From Arthrobacter sp. Bi83 (lineage in GTDB: Bacteria > Actinomycetota > Actinomycetes > Actinomycetales > Micrococcaceae), in assembly GCF_918698095.1 (NCBI RefSeq), contig NZ_CAKKLY010000004.1:1-64000 (forward strand): a stretch of DNA of 64,000 bases. Direction: 5' to 3'. The notes beneath the pieces were generated by a model. The model saw only the letters and a program-made list of their open reading frames with translations. It did no database searches and had not been told where the DNA came from. The position numbers and the translations under genes are program-made. Shown here one piece after another: positions 23,364 through 32,589 of this stretch (position 1 is its first letter; each line of letters starts with the position of its first letter).

Positions 23364-23864
23364 ATGAGCGCAATCCGTCCCGCAACCCCAGACGACGTCC
23401 CCGCAATCCTGCAGATGATCCATGAACTGGCCATCTATGAGAAGGAACCGGACGCCGTCCGGAACACTCCGGAGATGCTGACGGCCGCGCTGTTCGGCGA
23501 CACCCCCCGTGTGTTTGCCCACATGGCGGAGAACGACGCCGGGCAGGTCCGGGGCTTCGCACTGTGGTTCCTGAACTACTCGACCTGGGAAGGTGTCCAC
23601 GGCATCTACCTGGAGGACCTCTACGTCACTCCGGAGGCGCGGGGCGAAGGCCACGGTAAGGCGCTGCTGCAGCATCTGGCCGCCACCGCCGTCGAACGCG
23701 GTTACGCACGGGTTGAGTGGAGTGTCCTGGACTGGAACGAACCGTCCATCAGTTTCTACCGGAACCTCGGTGCCAACCCGATGGAGGAATGGTCCACCTT
23801 CCGGCTTACCGGCGCCGCCCTGGCGGCGTTCGGAACCCGCAGCGGGGCCGGCGTCCGTGGCTGA
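23364..23864 (+). CDS. GNAT-family N-acetyltransferase (SSAT/thialysine-type)
   Basis: Transfers an acetyl group from acetyl-CoA to an amine. The 166-residue protein opens with IRPATPDDVPAILQMIHELA, contains FLNYSTWEGVHGIYLEDLYV, the CoA-binding ARGEGHGKALL loop near residue 95 and WSVLDWNEPSISFYRNLGA near the end, a pattern seen in spermidine/thialysine acetyltransferases. The actual acceptor is unknown. Its last 8 bases overlap the start of the peptidase gene, so both are probably translated from one mRNA. Confidence 0.88.
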   Translation: MSAIRPATPDDVPAILQMIHELAIYEKEPDAVRNTPEMLTAALFGDTPRVFAHMAENDAGQVRGFALWFLNYSTWEGVHGIYLEDLYVTPEARGEGHGKALLQHLAATAVERGYARVEWSVLDWNEPSISFYRNLGANPMEEWSTFRLTGAALAAFGTRSGAGVRG

Positions 23865-25200
23865 GGCTGCGGTGGATGCCGCCATCCATACTGTCCGCGC
23901 GAGGCACGAATACCGCGGGATGCGCACCGCGGAACACTACTTCTCCGTCCCGCTGGACCATTTCAGTCCAGCCGCAAACGGCGCGGACTCCGAGACCATC
24001 ACGGTGTTCGCCCGCGAATACGTCTCGACAGAACACAGCGAAGCGGCCGCGGAACGCCTGCCGTGGCTCGTGTACCTGCAGGGCGGCCCCGGCGGCCGCG
24101 GCAACCGGCTGATGTCCCTGGGCGGCTGGAGCAAGGCGGCCGCGAAGGACTTCCGCATCCTCATGCTGGACCAGCGGGGCACCGGGCTGTCCTCCCCCAT
24201 CGACCGCAACACGCTGCCCGCGCGCGGTGACGCCCCGGCCCAGGCCCGTTACCTTGAACATTTCCGGGCCGATTCAATCGTTGCCGACGCCGAGCTGATT
24301 CGCCATGCCCTGGGCTCGGAGCCGTGGACCATCTACGGGCAAAGCTACGGCGGCTTCTGCGCACTGACCTACCTCTCGTTCGCGCCAGACGGCCTGCGCG
24401 AGGTCCTCATCACCGGCGGCCTGGCCCCGCTCACCGGACCCGCCGACAGGGTCTACCGCGAGACGTTCAAGCGCGTGGCCGCCCGCAATGCCGAGTATTA
24501 CGGCTGGTACCCGGAAGACCGCGGGGCCGTGAACCGGATCGCCCGCCACCTGCGCGACACCGAGGAATTCCTGCCGGGCGGCGAACGCCTGACCGTGGAA
24601 CGGTTCCAGATGGTGGGCTCCTTCCTCGGCGGGAACACCCGGGTGGACGGTTTGCACCACCTGCTGGAAGACGCCTTCGTGGACACACCCCGCGGTGCGC
24701 GGCTGTCCGATGCCTTCCTGGAGCAGGTCCGCTCGCTGGTCTCTCGGGCGGGCAACCCTCTCTACGCGCTGATGCACGAATCCATCTACGGCCAGGGACG
24801 GGCAACGGACTGGGCCGCATGGCGGGTCCTCAGGGAGTTCCCGGAGTTTAGCCCGAACGCCCCGGAGGTGCTCCTGACCGGCGAAATGGTCTACCCGTGG
24901 TACTTCGAGCAGGACGCGGCACTGCGCCCGCTGAAAGACGTGGCGGAGCTGCTGGCCGCGAAGACGGACTGGAAGCCGCTGTACGACACAGCGCAGCTGG
25001 CAGCCAATACCGTCCCGGCCGCCGCCGCCGTGTACAGCGACGACATTTATGTGGAGCGGGGCCTCTCGCTGGAGACTGCAGCAGCCGTCCGGGGGCTGCA
25101 GACCTGGGAATCAAGCGATTTCCACCACGACGGCATTGCCGACGACGGCGAGGCGATCTTCAGCCGCCTGCTGGGCATGGTCCGTTCAGTCCGCAGCTGA
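23857..25200 (+). CDS. Alpha/beta hydrolase, proline iminopeptidase family (S33)
   Basis: Probably removes N-terminal proline from peptides in the cytosol. The 447-residue protein has the oxyanion segment LQGGPGGRGNR near residue 75, LDQRGTGLSS near 105 and the nucleophile elbow GQSYGG with Ser163, all standard for S33 aminopeptidases; the catalytic His is likely in DFHHDG near the end. GTG 23857 was chosen because it overlaps the GNAT stop by 8 bases and the family starts here; earlier in-frame codons lie inside the GNAT gene. Confidence 0.88.
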   Translation: MAEAAVDAAIHTVRARHEYRGMRTAEHYFSVPLDHFSPAANGADSETITVFAREYVSTEHSEAAAERLPWLVYLQGGPGGRGNRLMSLGGWSKAAAKDFRILMLDQRGTGLSSPIDRNTLPARGDAPAQARYLEHFRADSIVADAELIRHALGSEPWTIYGQSYGGFCALTYLSFAPDGLREVLITGGLAPLTGPADRVYRETFKRVAARNAEYYGWYPEDRGAVNRIARHLRDTEEFLPGGERLTVERFQMVGSFLGGNTRVDGLHHLLEDAFVDTPRGARLSDAFLEQVRSLVSRAGNPLYALMHESIYGQGRATDWAAWRVLREFPEFSPNAPEVLLTGEMVYPWYFEQDAALRPLKDVAELLAAKTDWKPLYDTAQLAANTVPAAAAVYSDDIYVERGLSLETAAAVRGLQTWESSDFHHDGIADDGEAIFSRLLGMVRSVRS

Positions 25201-25267
25201 CGACAGCACACAGCCTCCGCCCCGGCGCGAACGGACACTTCAGCCCCCGCCGCCTGCATAGCAAAAA

Positions 25268-25300
25268 CAGACAACCCCGGCCGCCGGCCGGGGTTGTCTG
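25268..25300 (-). terminator. Terminator after terC (possibly bidirectional)
   Basis: A perfect 15-bp stem (25268-25282 with 25286-25300) with a 3-base loop is followed on the minus strand by TTTTTGC, so it is a classic terminator for terC. It also lies 67 bases after the plus-strand peptidase gene and could stop transcription from that side too. Confidence 0.85.
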
Positions 25301-25352
25301 TTCAGCGCCGCCAAGCGTGGCTGCCGCCCGCTGAACTGGGCGCCTGCTAAAC

Positions 25353-26378
25353 CTAGTCGACGTCGCTCAGGCTCTTCCGGGCGTCCTCCTCGAGGCGGGC
25401 GTCCAGTTTGGCCTTCTGTGCGCCGGAACTGACCAGGCTCGCGATCACGGCGATGATGATGGTGCCCACGATGACCGCGAGGGAGAGGTACGTGGGGATC
25501 TCCGGGGCCCACTCGATGTGGTGGCCGCCGTTGATGAACGGAAGTTCGTTAACGTGCATGGCGTGCAGCACGAGCTTCACGCCGATGAACGCCAGAATGA
25601 CCGACAGTGCGTGCTTCAGGTAAATGAGGCGGTTCATCAGGCCGCCGAGCAGGAAGTAGAGCTGCCGCAATCCCATGAGGGCGAAAATGTTGGCGGTGAA
25701 GACGATGAACGCGCTCTGGGTCAGGCCGAAGATTGCCGGAATGGAGTCCACGGCGAACAGCAGGTCCGTCATGCCGATGGTCACAAAGACGATCAGCATC
25801 GGCGTGAAGACCTTCTTGCCGTTCACAACGGTGCGGAGCTTGCCGCCGTCGAACTTCTCCGACATCGGTATCACCTTGCGGATGCGGGCAATGAGGGGAT
25901 TTTCCTTGTCCTCTTCGTCTTCGCCTTCGTCCTGGGCCTGCTTCCAAGCGGTCCAGAGCAGGAAGGCACCGAAGATGTAGAAGACCCAGCTGAACTGCTC
26001 GATGACAATGGCGCCGAGCATGATGAAGATGCCGCGCAGGATCAGGGCGATGATGATGCCCACCATCAGCACTTCCTGCTGGTACTTACGCGGCACGGAG
26101 AAGCGCGCCATGATGATGATGAACACGAAGAGGTTGTCGATGCTGAGGCTGTACTCAGTCACCCAGCCAGCAACGAACTGGCCGCCGAACTCCGGGCCGG
26201 TAAACAGGAACATTGCGCCGGCAAAAAGCAGGGCCAGGGCCACGTAGAACGTCACCCAGAGGCCGGCTTCCTTCATCGAGGGCTCATGCGGGCGCCGCAG
26301 CACCAGGAGCAGGTCCAGAGCGAGGATGATGCCGAGGACGACGAACGAGCCGACCTCGAACCAGACGGGAAGTTGCAC
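25353..26378 (-). CDS. TerC-family integral membrane protein (likely Mn export)
   Basis: TerC/Alx proteins are membrane proteins linked to manganese export and, in some bacteria, to loading metal onto secreted enzymes. The 341-residue protein has about nine hydrophobic helices, with the hallmark WVTEYSLSIDNLFVF near residue 72 and TDLLFAVDSIPAIFG near 200, both carrying the conserved acidic residues. A charged cytoplasmic stretch (GEDEEDKENP) divides two halves. GTG 26378 follows AAAGG by 7 bases. A manganese-type riboswitch precedes it, which fits the metal role. Confidence 0.92.
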   Translation of the reverse strand: MQLPVWFEVGSFVVLGIILALDLLLVLRRPHEPSMKEAGLWVTFYVALALLFAGAMFLFTGPEFGGQFVAGWVTEYSLSIDNLFVFIIIMARFSVPRKYQQEVLMVGIIIALILRGIFIMLGAIVIEQFSWVFYIFGAFLLWTAWKQAQDEGEDEEDKENPLIARIRKVIPMSEKFDGGKLRTVVNGKKVFTPMLIVFVTIGMTDLLFAVDSIPAIFGLTQSAFIVFTANIFALMGLRQLYFLLGGLMNRLIYLKHALSVILAFIGVKLVLHAMHVNELPFINGGHHIEWAPEIPTYLSLAVIVGTIIIAVIASLVSSGAQKAKLDARLEEDARKSLSDVD

Positions 26379-26411
26379 AGGGATACCTTTCGCAGGGTAC
26401 AGAAAACCGGT

Positions 26412-26525
26412 GTAAGTCTCTCCGGCGAACCTATGCACTTGGTGCTGATGTGGTTGCCCGCTACGCCCGGCAGGGCATCTGTGCCTTGCGTGTTGACGTT
26501 CGTAGCGCTTGGGATACTCCCCTAC
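26412..26525 (-). ncRNA. yybP-ykoY manganese riboswitch upstream of terC
   Basis: The minus-strand leader of terC contains the two signature blocks of this class: GTAGGGGAGTA at 26515-26525 and GGAGAGACTTAC at 26412-26423. GTAGG pairs with CTTAC as helix P1. Between them CGCTACG pairs exactly with CGTAGCG to form a long arm holding GTCAACACG. After the aptamer TACC can pair with GGTA, which includes part of the AAAGG ribosome binding site, so control is probably translational. The class and its Mn(II) ligand are established for similar RNAs; binding here is inferred. Confidence 0.83.
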
Positions 26526-26639
26526 GTGACCTCAACTTTACCCCACACCGGCACTTGCCCGCGCCCTGGACGTGCCAAAGCCCGGACAGCGTTCCACTGT
26601 CCGGACACAACGCCCCCGCATTGGCTTTGGCCAACCCGC

Positions 26640-28739
26640 TCAGGCGTGGCCGGCAGCCTGCATCTGGCGCAGTTCCTTTTTGAGCTCGGACACTTCGTCG
26701 CGGAGCCGGGCCGCGAGCTCGAACTGAAGTTCCGCGGCAGCTCCGTGCATCTGCTCGGTCAGCTGCTCGATCAGTCCCACCAGGTCCTCGGCCGGCGCGG
26801 CCGCGAGCCCGTCCGCGCGCACGGTAGCTGCCCCCTTTGCCGCGGACTTACCCCGCTTGCCGCCCTTGGCCAGGCGGTTGTTGTTCAGCAGCTCCTGGGT
26901 GTCGGCGTCCTCCTTGGCGAGCTGGTCCGTGATGTCCGCGATCTTCTTCCGGAGCGGTTGGGGATCGATCCCGCGCTCCGTGTTGTAGGCAACCTGGATA
27001 GCGCGGCGCCGGTTCGTCTCGTCGATCGCGTGCGCCATCGAGTCTGTGATCCGGTCCGCGTACATGTGAACCTGGCCGGAAACGTTGCGGGCGGCACGCC
27101 CGATGGTCTGGATCAGGGATGTCGAGGAGCGCAGGAAGCCTTCCTTGTCCGCGTCCAGGATGCTGACCAGCGACACCTCCGGGAGGTCGAGGCCTTCTCG
27201 GAGCAGGTTGATGCCTACGAGAACGTCGAAGACACCCATGCGCAGTTCGCGGAGCAGTTCCACACGGCGGAGGGTGTCCACGTCCGAGTGCAGGTACTCC
27301 ACTTTGACGCCGTGCCCCAGCAGGTAGTCGGTGAGGTCCTCTGCCATCCGTTTGGTGAGGGTGGTGACCAGGACGCGTTCGTTCTTCTCGGTGCGGGTCC
27401 GGATCTCACCCAGGAGGTCGTCGATCTGGCCCTTGGTGGGCTTGACGACGACCTCGGGATCGATCAGGCCGGTGGGCCGGATGATCTGCTGGACGAAACC
27501 GTCGGCCTTGCCGAGCTCGTACTTGCCCGGGGTAGCGGACAGGTAAACCGCCTGACCCACGCGGTCCTGGAACTCGTCCCACTTGAGCGGTCGGTTGTCC
27601 ATCGCCGAGGGCAGCCTGAAGCCGTGGTCCACCAGGTTCCGTTTGCGGGACATGTCGCCCTCGTACATGGCGCCGATCTGCGGCACGGTGACGTGGGACT
27701 CATCAATCACCAGGAGGAAATCGTCCGGGAAGTAGTCGATGAGGCAGTGCGGAGCGGTCCCGCGGGCGCGGCCGTCGATATGCGAGGAGTAGTTCTCAAT
27801 GCCGTTGCAGAACCCCATCTGCTGCATCATTTCCAGGTCATAGGTGGTGCGCATCCGGAGCCGCTGGGCTTCGACGAGCTTGTTCTGGCCTTCCAGTACA
27901 GCGAGGCGCTCGGCCAGTTCGTCTTCGATTCTCTTGATCGCCCTGCTCATGCGTTCCGGACCGGCCACGTAGTGCGATGCCGGGAAGACGTACATTTCCT
28001 CCTCGTCCCGGATCACTTCACCGGTCAGCGGATGAAGGGTGTGGATGTTCTCAATCTCGTCCCCGAAGAACTCGATCCGGATGGCCAGCTCTTCGTACAT
28101 CGGAATGATCTCCACGGTATCGCCGCGGACGCGGAACGTGCCGCGGTGGAAGTCCATGTCGTTGCGGGCGTACTGCATGGAGACAAATTTCCGGAGCAGA
28201 TCGTCGCGGTTCATCTCCGCCCCCTTCCGGAGGGTCACCATGCCGGCGATGTATTCTTCCGGAGTGCCGAGGCCGTAGATGCAGGAGACCGTAGCCACCA
28301 CAATCACGTCCCTGCGCGTCAGCAGAGCGTTGGTGGCGGAGTGCCGGAGCCGCTCCACTTCCTCGTTGACGGACGAGTCCTTTTCGATGAAGGTGTCCGT
28401 CTGCGCCACGTAGGCTTCCGGCTGGTAGTAGTCGTAGTAGGAGACGAAGTACTCGACCGCGTTGTTCGGGAGCAGTTCGCGGAATTCGTTGGCCAGCTGC
28501 GCAGCGAGGGTCTTGTTCTGCACCATCACCAGGGTAGGCCGCTGGACCTGCTCGATCAGCCAGGCCGTTGTCGCGCTCTTGCCTGTACCGGTGGCGCCCA
28601 GCAGCACGACGTCCTTCTCACCGTTCTTGATTCGTTCGGTCAGTTCCGCGATGGCGGCTGGCTGGTCACCCGCCGGCTGGAACTCGCTGATGACCTCGAA
28701 GGGCGCCACGATGCGGTTGATTTCCTGGGCAAGACTCAT
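26640..28739 (-). CDS. uvrB: Excinuclease ABC subunit B
   Basis: UvrB is the helicase-like damage-verification subunit of nucleotide excision repair. The 699-residue protein has [11 protein letters not shown], Walker A GATGTGKS near residue 47, the beta-hairpin region with [11 protein letters not shown], motif II (DESH in [11 protein letters not shown]), the QTIGRAARN motif VI and the C-terminal UVR domain that binds UvrC. ATG 28739 follows TAGATT (28746-28751) by 6 bases with no ribosome binding site, which suggests a leaderless mRNA. Confidence 0.97.
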   Translation of the reverse strand: MSLAQEINRIVAPFEVISEFQPAGDQPAAIAELTERIKNGEKDVVLLGATGTGKSATTAWLIEQVQRPTLVMVQNKTLAAQLANEFRELLPNNAVEYFVSYYDYYQPEAYVAQTDTFIEKDSSVNEEVERLRHSATNALLTRRDVIVVATVSCIYGLGTPEEYIAGMVTLRKGAEMNRDDLLRKFVSMQYARNDMDFHRGTFRVRGDTVEIIPMYEELAIRIEFFGDEIENIHTLHPLTGEVIRDEEEMYVFPASHYVAGPERMSRAIKRIEDELAERLAVLEGQNKLVEAQRLRMRTTYDLEMMQQMGFCNGIENYSSHIDGRARGTAPHCLIDYFPDDFLLVIDESHVTVPQIGAMYEGDMSRKRNLVDHGFRLPSAMDNRPLKWDEFQDRVGQAVYLSATPGKYELGKADGFVQQIIRPTGLIDPEVVVKPTKGQIDDLLGEIRTRTEKNERVLVTTLTKRMAEDLTDYLLGHGVKVEYLHSDVDTLRRVELLRELRMGVFDVLVGINLLREGLDLPEVSLVSILDADKEGFLRSSTSLIQTIGRAARNVSGQVHMYADRITDSMAHAIDETNRRRAIQVAYNTERGIDPQPLRKKIADITDQLAKEDADTQELLNNNRLAKGGKRGKSAAKGAATVRADGLAAAPAEDLVGLIEQLTEQMHGAAAELQFELAARLRDEVSELKKELRQMQAAGHA

Positions 28740-28745
28740 GTACCT

Positions 28746-28768
28746 AATCTACAGCGGGGCACGGACAG
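28746..28768 (-). promoter_or_regulatory. Candidate PafBC-type DNA-damage promoter of uvrB
   Basis: On the minus strand CTGTCCGTG (28760-28768), exactly 8 bases and TAGATT (28746-28751) precede the uvrB ATG. This closely matches the LexA-independent damage promoter of mycobacteria, TTGTCRGTG-N8-TANNNT, with two mismatches in the upstream element. The motif is visible; control by PafBC is inferred, and no pafBC genes are in the window. Confidence 0.5.
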
Positions 28769-28785
28769 GAACTCCTGATTCAGCT

Positions 28786-30033
28786 TTAGGCTGTGCCGGA
28801 CGTGCCGCCGGAGGTGCTCCCGGATTCCCACGACGGCGGCCGCCAGCCGCTGCTTTCGGCCCACCGCTCCATTTCCGGTCCGGCGGTCTCCGTGAACCAG
28901 GGTTCCTTGTCCGCGGCGTACCCGGACGTGGAGGAGTCTGAGGCATGGAGTGCCGCGACCCGGTGTTTCTCGGCCCCGTAGGCATCCCGCGCAGCCTGGT
29001 CCGCGGTGAGCCAGTCGCGGAAGCACAGGGCGAACCGCCAGCCAGGCGAGTCGGCCACGCGGACATGGACGTTGACGGGACGTCCCGGATCCGCGCTGCC
29101 GTGGAGCCGCTTGGACCACGCTGCGGGATCCGAATGTTGTGAGGTGGGGCTGTCGAGCAGGACCCCTGGCCAGACGGGGAAGCCGGCGTCGCCCAGCAAT
29201 GGCGCGATGCGGTCCGCCGCGTCCATGTCCTTCACCGCCAGCTGAAGGTCGATGACGTTCTTGGCGGAGAGTCCGGGCACGGCCGTGGATCCGATGTGGT
29301 CCACGGCCAGGACGTCGTCAGGGGCGGCCGCCCGGAGCCGGGCCATGAGCAGGGATGCCTGACGTCGCCAGTCAGGGTCGTGCGCGGCCAATACCGGTCC
29401 ACCATGCCGGGGAGCAACGGCAGCTTTGCTGACGTTCCGGGCAAAGGGCACGAGCCGGTCCTCCCACAGCCGGTCCACGGCAAGCCGCAGGTCCTCCGGC
29501 GTCCCGGAGTTGTCCAGCACGACGTCGGCGGCCGCGAGCCTGACATCACGGGCCGCCTGGGCCGCCATCCGGGAGCGGGCCTCTTCCTCGGTCATGTTGC
29601 GGTGCTCGACCATCCGCCGGACCCGGACGTCTCCCGCCGCATCCACCACAACCACGAGATGAAAACTGCTTTCCTGACCGGTTTCCACCAGGAGCGGGAT
29701 GTCCTGGACCACGACGGCGTCCGCGGGGGCGGCGGCGATCACCGCGGCGGCCTGCTGCCGCACCAGGGGATGGACAATGCCATTCAGCACTGCCCGCCGT
29801 TCCTGGTCCCCGAACACGACGGCCCCGAGCCGCGGCCGGTCCAGCCGCCCGTCGGCGCCGAGGATATCCGGCCCGAACGTCTGCACCACCGCGGCTAGGC
29901 CAGGCGTGCCCGGCTCCACAACATCGCGGGCTATGGCGTCTGCGTCGACGAGGACCGCCCCCAGCTCCTGAAGGCGTGACGCCACCATCGATTTCCCCGA
30001 GGCGATGCCGCCCGTCAATCCGATCTTCAGCAC
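28786..30033 (-). CDS. coaE: Dephospho-CoA kinase fused to a GrpB/UPF0157 domain
   Basis: The N-terminal part (about residues 1-200) phosphorylates dephospho-CoA, the last step of coenzyme A synthesis. It has the P-loop GGIASGKS at 8-15, VDADAIARDVVEPG and the QDIPLLVET segment. Residues about 210-400 are a GrpB-like domain of the nucleotidyltransferase fold, with VDHIGSTAVPGLSAKNVIDLQL. The same fusion is known in mycobacteria; the role of the second domain is unclear. GTG 30033 follows TAGTCT by 6 bases, and the yigZ gene starts divergently only 22 bases away. Confidence 0.92.
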   Translation of the reverse strand: MLKIGLTGGIASGKSMVASRLQELGAVLVDADAIARDVVEPGTPGLAAVVQTFGPDILGADGRLDRPRLGAVVFGDQERRAVLNGIVHPLVRQQAAAVIAAAPADAVVVQDIPLLVETGQESSFHLVVVVDAAGDVRVRRMVEHRNMTEEEARSRMAAQAARDVRLAAADVVLDNSGTPEDLRLAVDRLWEDRLVPFARNVSKAAVAPRHGGPVLAAHDPDWRRQASLLMARLRAAAPDDVLAVDHIGSTAVPGLSAKNVIDLQLAVKDMDAADRIAPLLGDAGFPVWPGVLLDSPTSQHSDPAAWSKRLHGSADPGRPVNVHVRVADSPGWRFALCFRDWLTADQAARDAYGAEKHRVAALHASDSSTSGYAADKEPWFTETAGPEMERWAESSGWRPPSWESGSTSGGTSGTA

Positions 30034-30039
30034 TCCCCA

Positions 30040-30049
30040 AGACTAAACT
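30040..30049. promoter_or_regulatory. Overlapping divergent -10 elements for coaE and yigZ
   Basis: TAGTCT on the minus strand (30040-30045) lies six bases before the coaE GTG, and TAAACT on the plus strand (30044-30049) lies six bases before the yigZ GTG. The two hexamers share two base pairs, so both genes are probably leaderless and their promoters cannot be occupied at the same time. Confidence 0.55.
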
Positions 30050-30055
30050 GAACCG

Positions 30056-30760
30056 GTGGCTGACGACGCAGATTCCCAGGAGAGCAGGACGTCGTCATAC
30101 ACGACCCTTGCCGCTGGACCCGATTTCCGCCACGAGCTGGAGATCAAGCGATCGCGTTTCATAACAGTGCTGCGCCGCACGGACAGCGAAGACGGCGCAC
30201 GGGCCCTGGTGGCGGGCCTGCGCCGCGAATTCCACGACGCCCGGCACCATTGCTCGGCGTTCGTTCTGGGCCCGGACCGGGACATCCAGCGCTCCAGCGA
30301 CGACGGCGAACCCTCCGGGACGGCCGGGATCCCCATGCTGGAGGCGCTGATCCGGCGGGAAACCGCCCCGGGGGTGACGGACCTCAGCGACATCAGTGCC
30401 GTCGTCGTGCGTTACTTTGGCGGAATACTCCTGGGTGCCGGCGGGCTGGTGCGCGCCTACTCCGAATCGGTGTCCGCAGCCCTCGAACTCGCTCCCCTGG
30501 TGAACCGCAGCCGGCTGCGCCTCTGTGCCGTCCGGGTGGCCCATGCCGCGGCCGGGCGCCTGGAGAACGATCTCCGGGCCGCCGGCTACGTCATGGCCGA
30601 AACCGGTTATGAGTCCCAGTCAACAGTCCTGCGGCTCGCCCTGCCGGACTCACCGCGTGTCCTGGCAGATGCGGCCGGGCGGCTCGCCGCCATGACGGCC
30701 GGAAGAGCGGACCTGGAGCCGGAGGGCACGGACTGGGTTGACGGGCCGCTCCGCTGCTGA
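30056..30760 (+). CDS. YigZ/IMPACT-family protein
   Basis: A 234-residue member of the conserved YigZ (UPF0029/IMPACT) family, linked to translation control or RNA binding in other organisms without a settled bacterial function. The N-terminal half has the family pattern KRSRFI, HHCSAFV, SSDDGEPSGTAGIPML and VVVRYFGGILLGAGGLVRAYS; the C-terminal third is a ferredoxin-like DUF1949-type domain. It starts with GTG and shares a tiny divergent promoter region with coaE. Confidence 0.9.
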   Translation: MADDADSQESRTSSYTTLAAGPDFRHELEIKRSRFITVLRRTDSEDGARALVAGLRREFHDARHHCSAFVLGPDRDIQRSSDDGEPSGTAGIPMLEALIRRETAPGVTDLSDISAVVVRYFGGILLGAGGLVRAYSESVSAALELAPLVNRSRLRLCAVRVAHAAAGRLENDLRAAGYVMAETGYESQSTVLRLALPDSPRVLADAAGRLAAMTAGRADLEPEGTDWVDGPLRC

Positions 30761-30845
30761 TTATTAATCAGCTTAGTTTCTTGCTTCCCAGGGTTACTGG
30801 TGTTAGCCCACACAGCGCGCGGTGATACGCACCGGACATATGCAA

Positions 30846-30879
30846 AAAGGTGGCCGTCCCCGAAGGGACGGCCACCTTT
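30846..30879. terminator. Bidirectional terminator between yigZ and rpsA
   Basis: A perfect 15-bp inverted repeat (30846-30860 with 30865-30879) around CGAA, with A residues on the left and T residues on the right of the stem. It lies 80-110 bases beyond the ends of two convergent genes and can work in both directions, giving TTTTTGCA at the end of rpsA mRNA. Confidence 0.85.
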
Positions 30880-30958
30880 CCGCGTGCTGTGCCGGCGTCC
30901 TGCTCTCCGGCCTTAGGGGCCGGCTAGCAGCACGCCGGTGTCACCAGCGCTGGGGCAA

Positions 30959-32434
30959 TTAGTTGCCGGTCAGCTTCTCGCGCAGTGCTGCAAGAGCCTC
31001 GTCCGAAGCAAGCGTGCCTGCACCGGTCTCGGTTGCAGCCGGCTCGGAGGAGTAGCTGGTGGTGCCGGAGTCGCTGTCGCCGGACGTTGCAGCTGCAGCG
31101 TCGTCGGCAGCGTGCTGGGCAACCTGCTTCTTGTGTGCTTCCCAGCGGGTCTGGGCGTCAGCGTACTGCTGCTCCCAGGCGGCGCGCTGGTTCTCGTAGC
31201 CTTCAAGCCACTCGTTGGACTCCGGGTCGAAGCCCTCCGGGTACTTGTAGTTGCCCTCTTCGTCGTACTCAGCGGCCATGCCGTAGAGTGCCGGATCGAA
31301 TTCGGTGCTGTCGGCGTCAACGCCCTCGTTAGCCTGCTTGAGGGAGAGGGAGATGCGGCGGCGCTCGAGGTCGATGTCGATGACCTTGACGAACAGCTCG
31401 TCACCAACGGAGACAACCTGCTCAGCCAGCTCAACGTGGCGGACAGCGAGCTCGGAGATGTGGACCAGGCCTTCGATGCCGTCTTCGACGCGAACGAACG
31501 CACCGAACGGAACCAGCTTGGTGACCTTACCCGGAACAACCTGGCCGAGGGCGTGGGTGCGGGCGAAGGTCTGCCACGGGTCTTCCTGCGTAGCCTTGAG
31601 CGACAGGGAGACGCGCTCGCGGTCCAGGTCGACCTCGAGAACCTCGACGGTGACTTCCTGGCCAACTTCGACAACCTCGGACGGGTGGTCGATGTGCTTC
31701 CAGGACAGCTCGGAAACGTGGACGAGGCCGTCTACGCCGCCAAGGTCCACGAAGGCACCGAAGTTGACGATGGAGGAAACGACGCCGGGACGGACCTGGC
31801 CCTTTTCCAGCTTGTTGAGGAACGTGGAGCGGACCTCGGACTGGGTCTGCTCGAGCCATGCACGGCGGGACAGCACAACGTTGTTGCGGTTCTTGTCCAG
31901 CTCGATGATCTTGGCTTCGATCTGCTGACCGATGTACGGAGCGAGGTCGCGCACACGGCGCATCTCGACGAGGGACGCGGGCAGGAAGCCACGCAGACCG
32001 ATGTCGAGGATAAGACCACCCTTGACAACCTCGATGACGGTACCGGTGACGACACCGTCTTCTTCCTTGACCTTCTCGATGTCGCCCCAGGCGCGCTCGT
32101 ACTGAGCACGCTTCTTGGAGAGGATCAGGCGGCCTTCTTTGTCTTCCTTGGTGAGCACCAGGGCTTCGACCTGATCGCCAACGGAGACGACGTCTCCGGG
32201 GTCAACGTCGTGCTTGATGGAAAGCTCGCGGGAGGGGATGACACCTTCGGTCTTGTAACCGATGTCGAGCAGAACTTCGTCGCGGTCGACCTTGACGACG
32301 GTACCTTCGACGAGGTCTCCGTCGTTGAAGTACTTGATGGTGGCGTCGACAGCTGCGAGGAAGTCCTCAGCGGTACCGATGTCGTTAATCGCGACTACGG
32401 GGGTACCGGGCTTCTCGGTGGAGGTGATGGTCAT
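30959..32434 (-). CDS. rpsA: 30S ribosomal protein S1
   Basis: S1 binds mRNA and helps start translation. The 491-residue protein has four S1 domains (about residues 38-105, 122-190, 210-280 and 295-365; for example GTVVKVDRDEVLLDIGYKTEG and PGVVSSIVNFGAFVDLGGVD), followed by an acidic, low-complexity tail, the four-domain arrangement of actinobacteria. ATG 32434 has GGAG ten bases upstream. A strong housekeeping promoter at 32590-32619 and a leader of about 150 bases precede it. Confidence 0.97.
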   Translation of the reverse strand: MTITSTEKPGTPVVAINDIGTAEDFLAAVDATIKYFNDGDLVEGTVVKVDRDEVLLDIGYKTEGVIPSRELSIKHDVDPGDVVSVGDQVEALVLTKEDKEGRLILSKKRAQYERAWGDIEKVKEEDGVVTGTVIEVVKGGLILDIGLRGFLPASLVEMRRVRDLAPYIGQQIEAKIIELDKNRNNVVLSRRAWLEQTQSEVRSTFLNKLEKGQVRPGVVSSIVNFGAFVDLGGVDGLVHVSELSWKHIDHPSEVVEVGQEVTVEVLEVDLDRERVSLSLKATQEDPWQTFARTHALGQVVPGKVTKLVPFGAFVRVEDGIEGLVHISELAVRHVELAEQVVSVGDELFVKVIDIDLERRRISLSLKQANEGVDADSTEFDPALYGMAAEYDEEGNYKYPEGFDPESNEWLEGYENQRAAWEQQYADAQTRWEAHKKQVAQHAADDAAAATSGDSDSGTTSYSSEPAATETGAGTLASDEALAALREKLTGN

Positions 32435-32513
32435 GTAGTAGGGGCTCCGTTGTGGATAGTTAGTCGGTCAGGCAAACCACCACGCCCGCGTTATTGAACG
32501 CAGGCGCAGGTCT

Positions 32514-32536
32514 CGGCAAATCCGGTGGATTTGCCG
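32514..32536 (-). promoter_or_regulatory. Hairpin in the rpsA leader
   Basis: A perfect 10-bp stem (32514-32523 with 32527-32536) with a 3-base loop lies in the middle of the rpsA leader, about 80 bases before the start codon. S1 synthesis is autoregulated in E. coli through leader structure; a similar role here is only a suggestion. Confidence 0.4.
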
Positions 32537-32589
32537 GGTCATCCTGATTTTGTGGATTGTAGATACGTGCACGTAGTACACGCCCGTTT

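Noticed and set aside
21080..23434. 784-codon open frame opposite the helicase gene
   Set aside because: Same kind of shadow; the plus-strand helicase has all its motifs.
25518..28778. 1086-codon open frame opposite terC and uvrB
   Set aside because: It spans two unrelated genes and the terC riboswitch region on the other strand and shows no domain, so it is a codon-bias shadow.
30938..32497. 519-codon open frame opposite rpsA
   Set aside because: The repeated S1 domains give a regular antisense pattern, but there is no start signal and no known fold.
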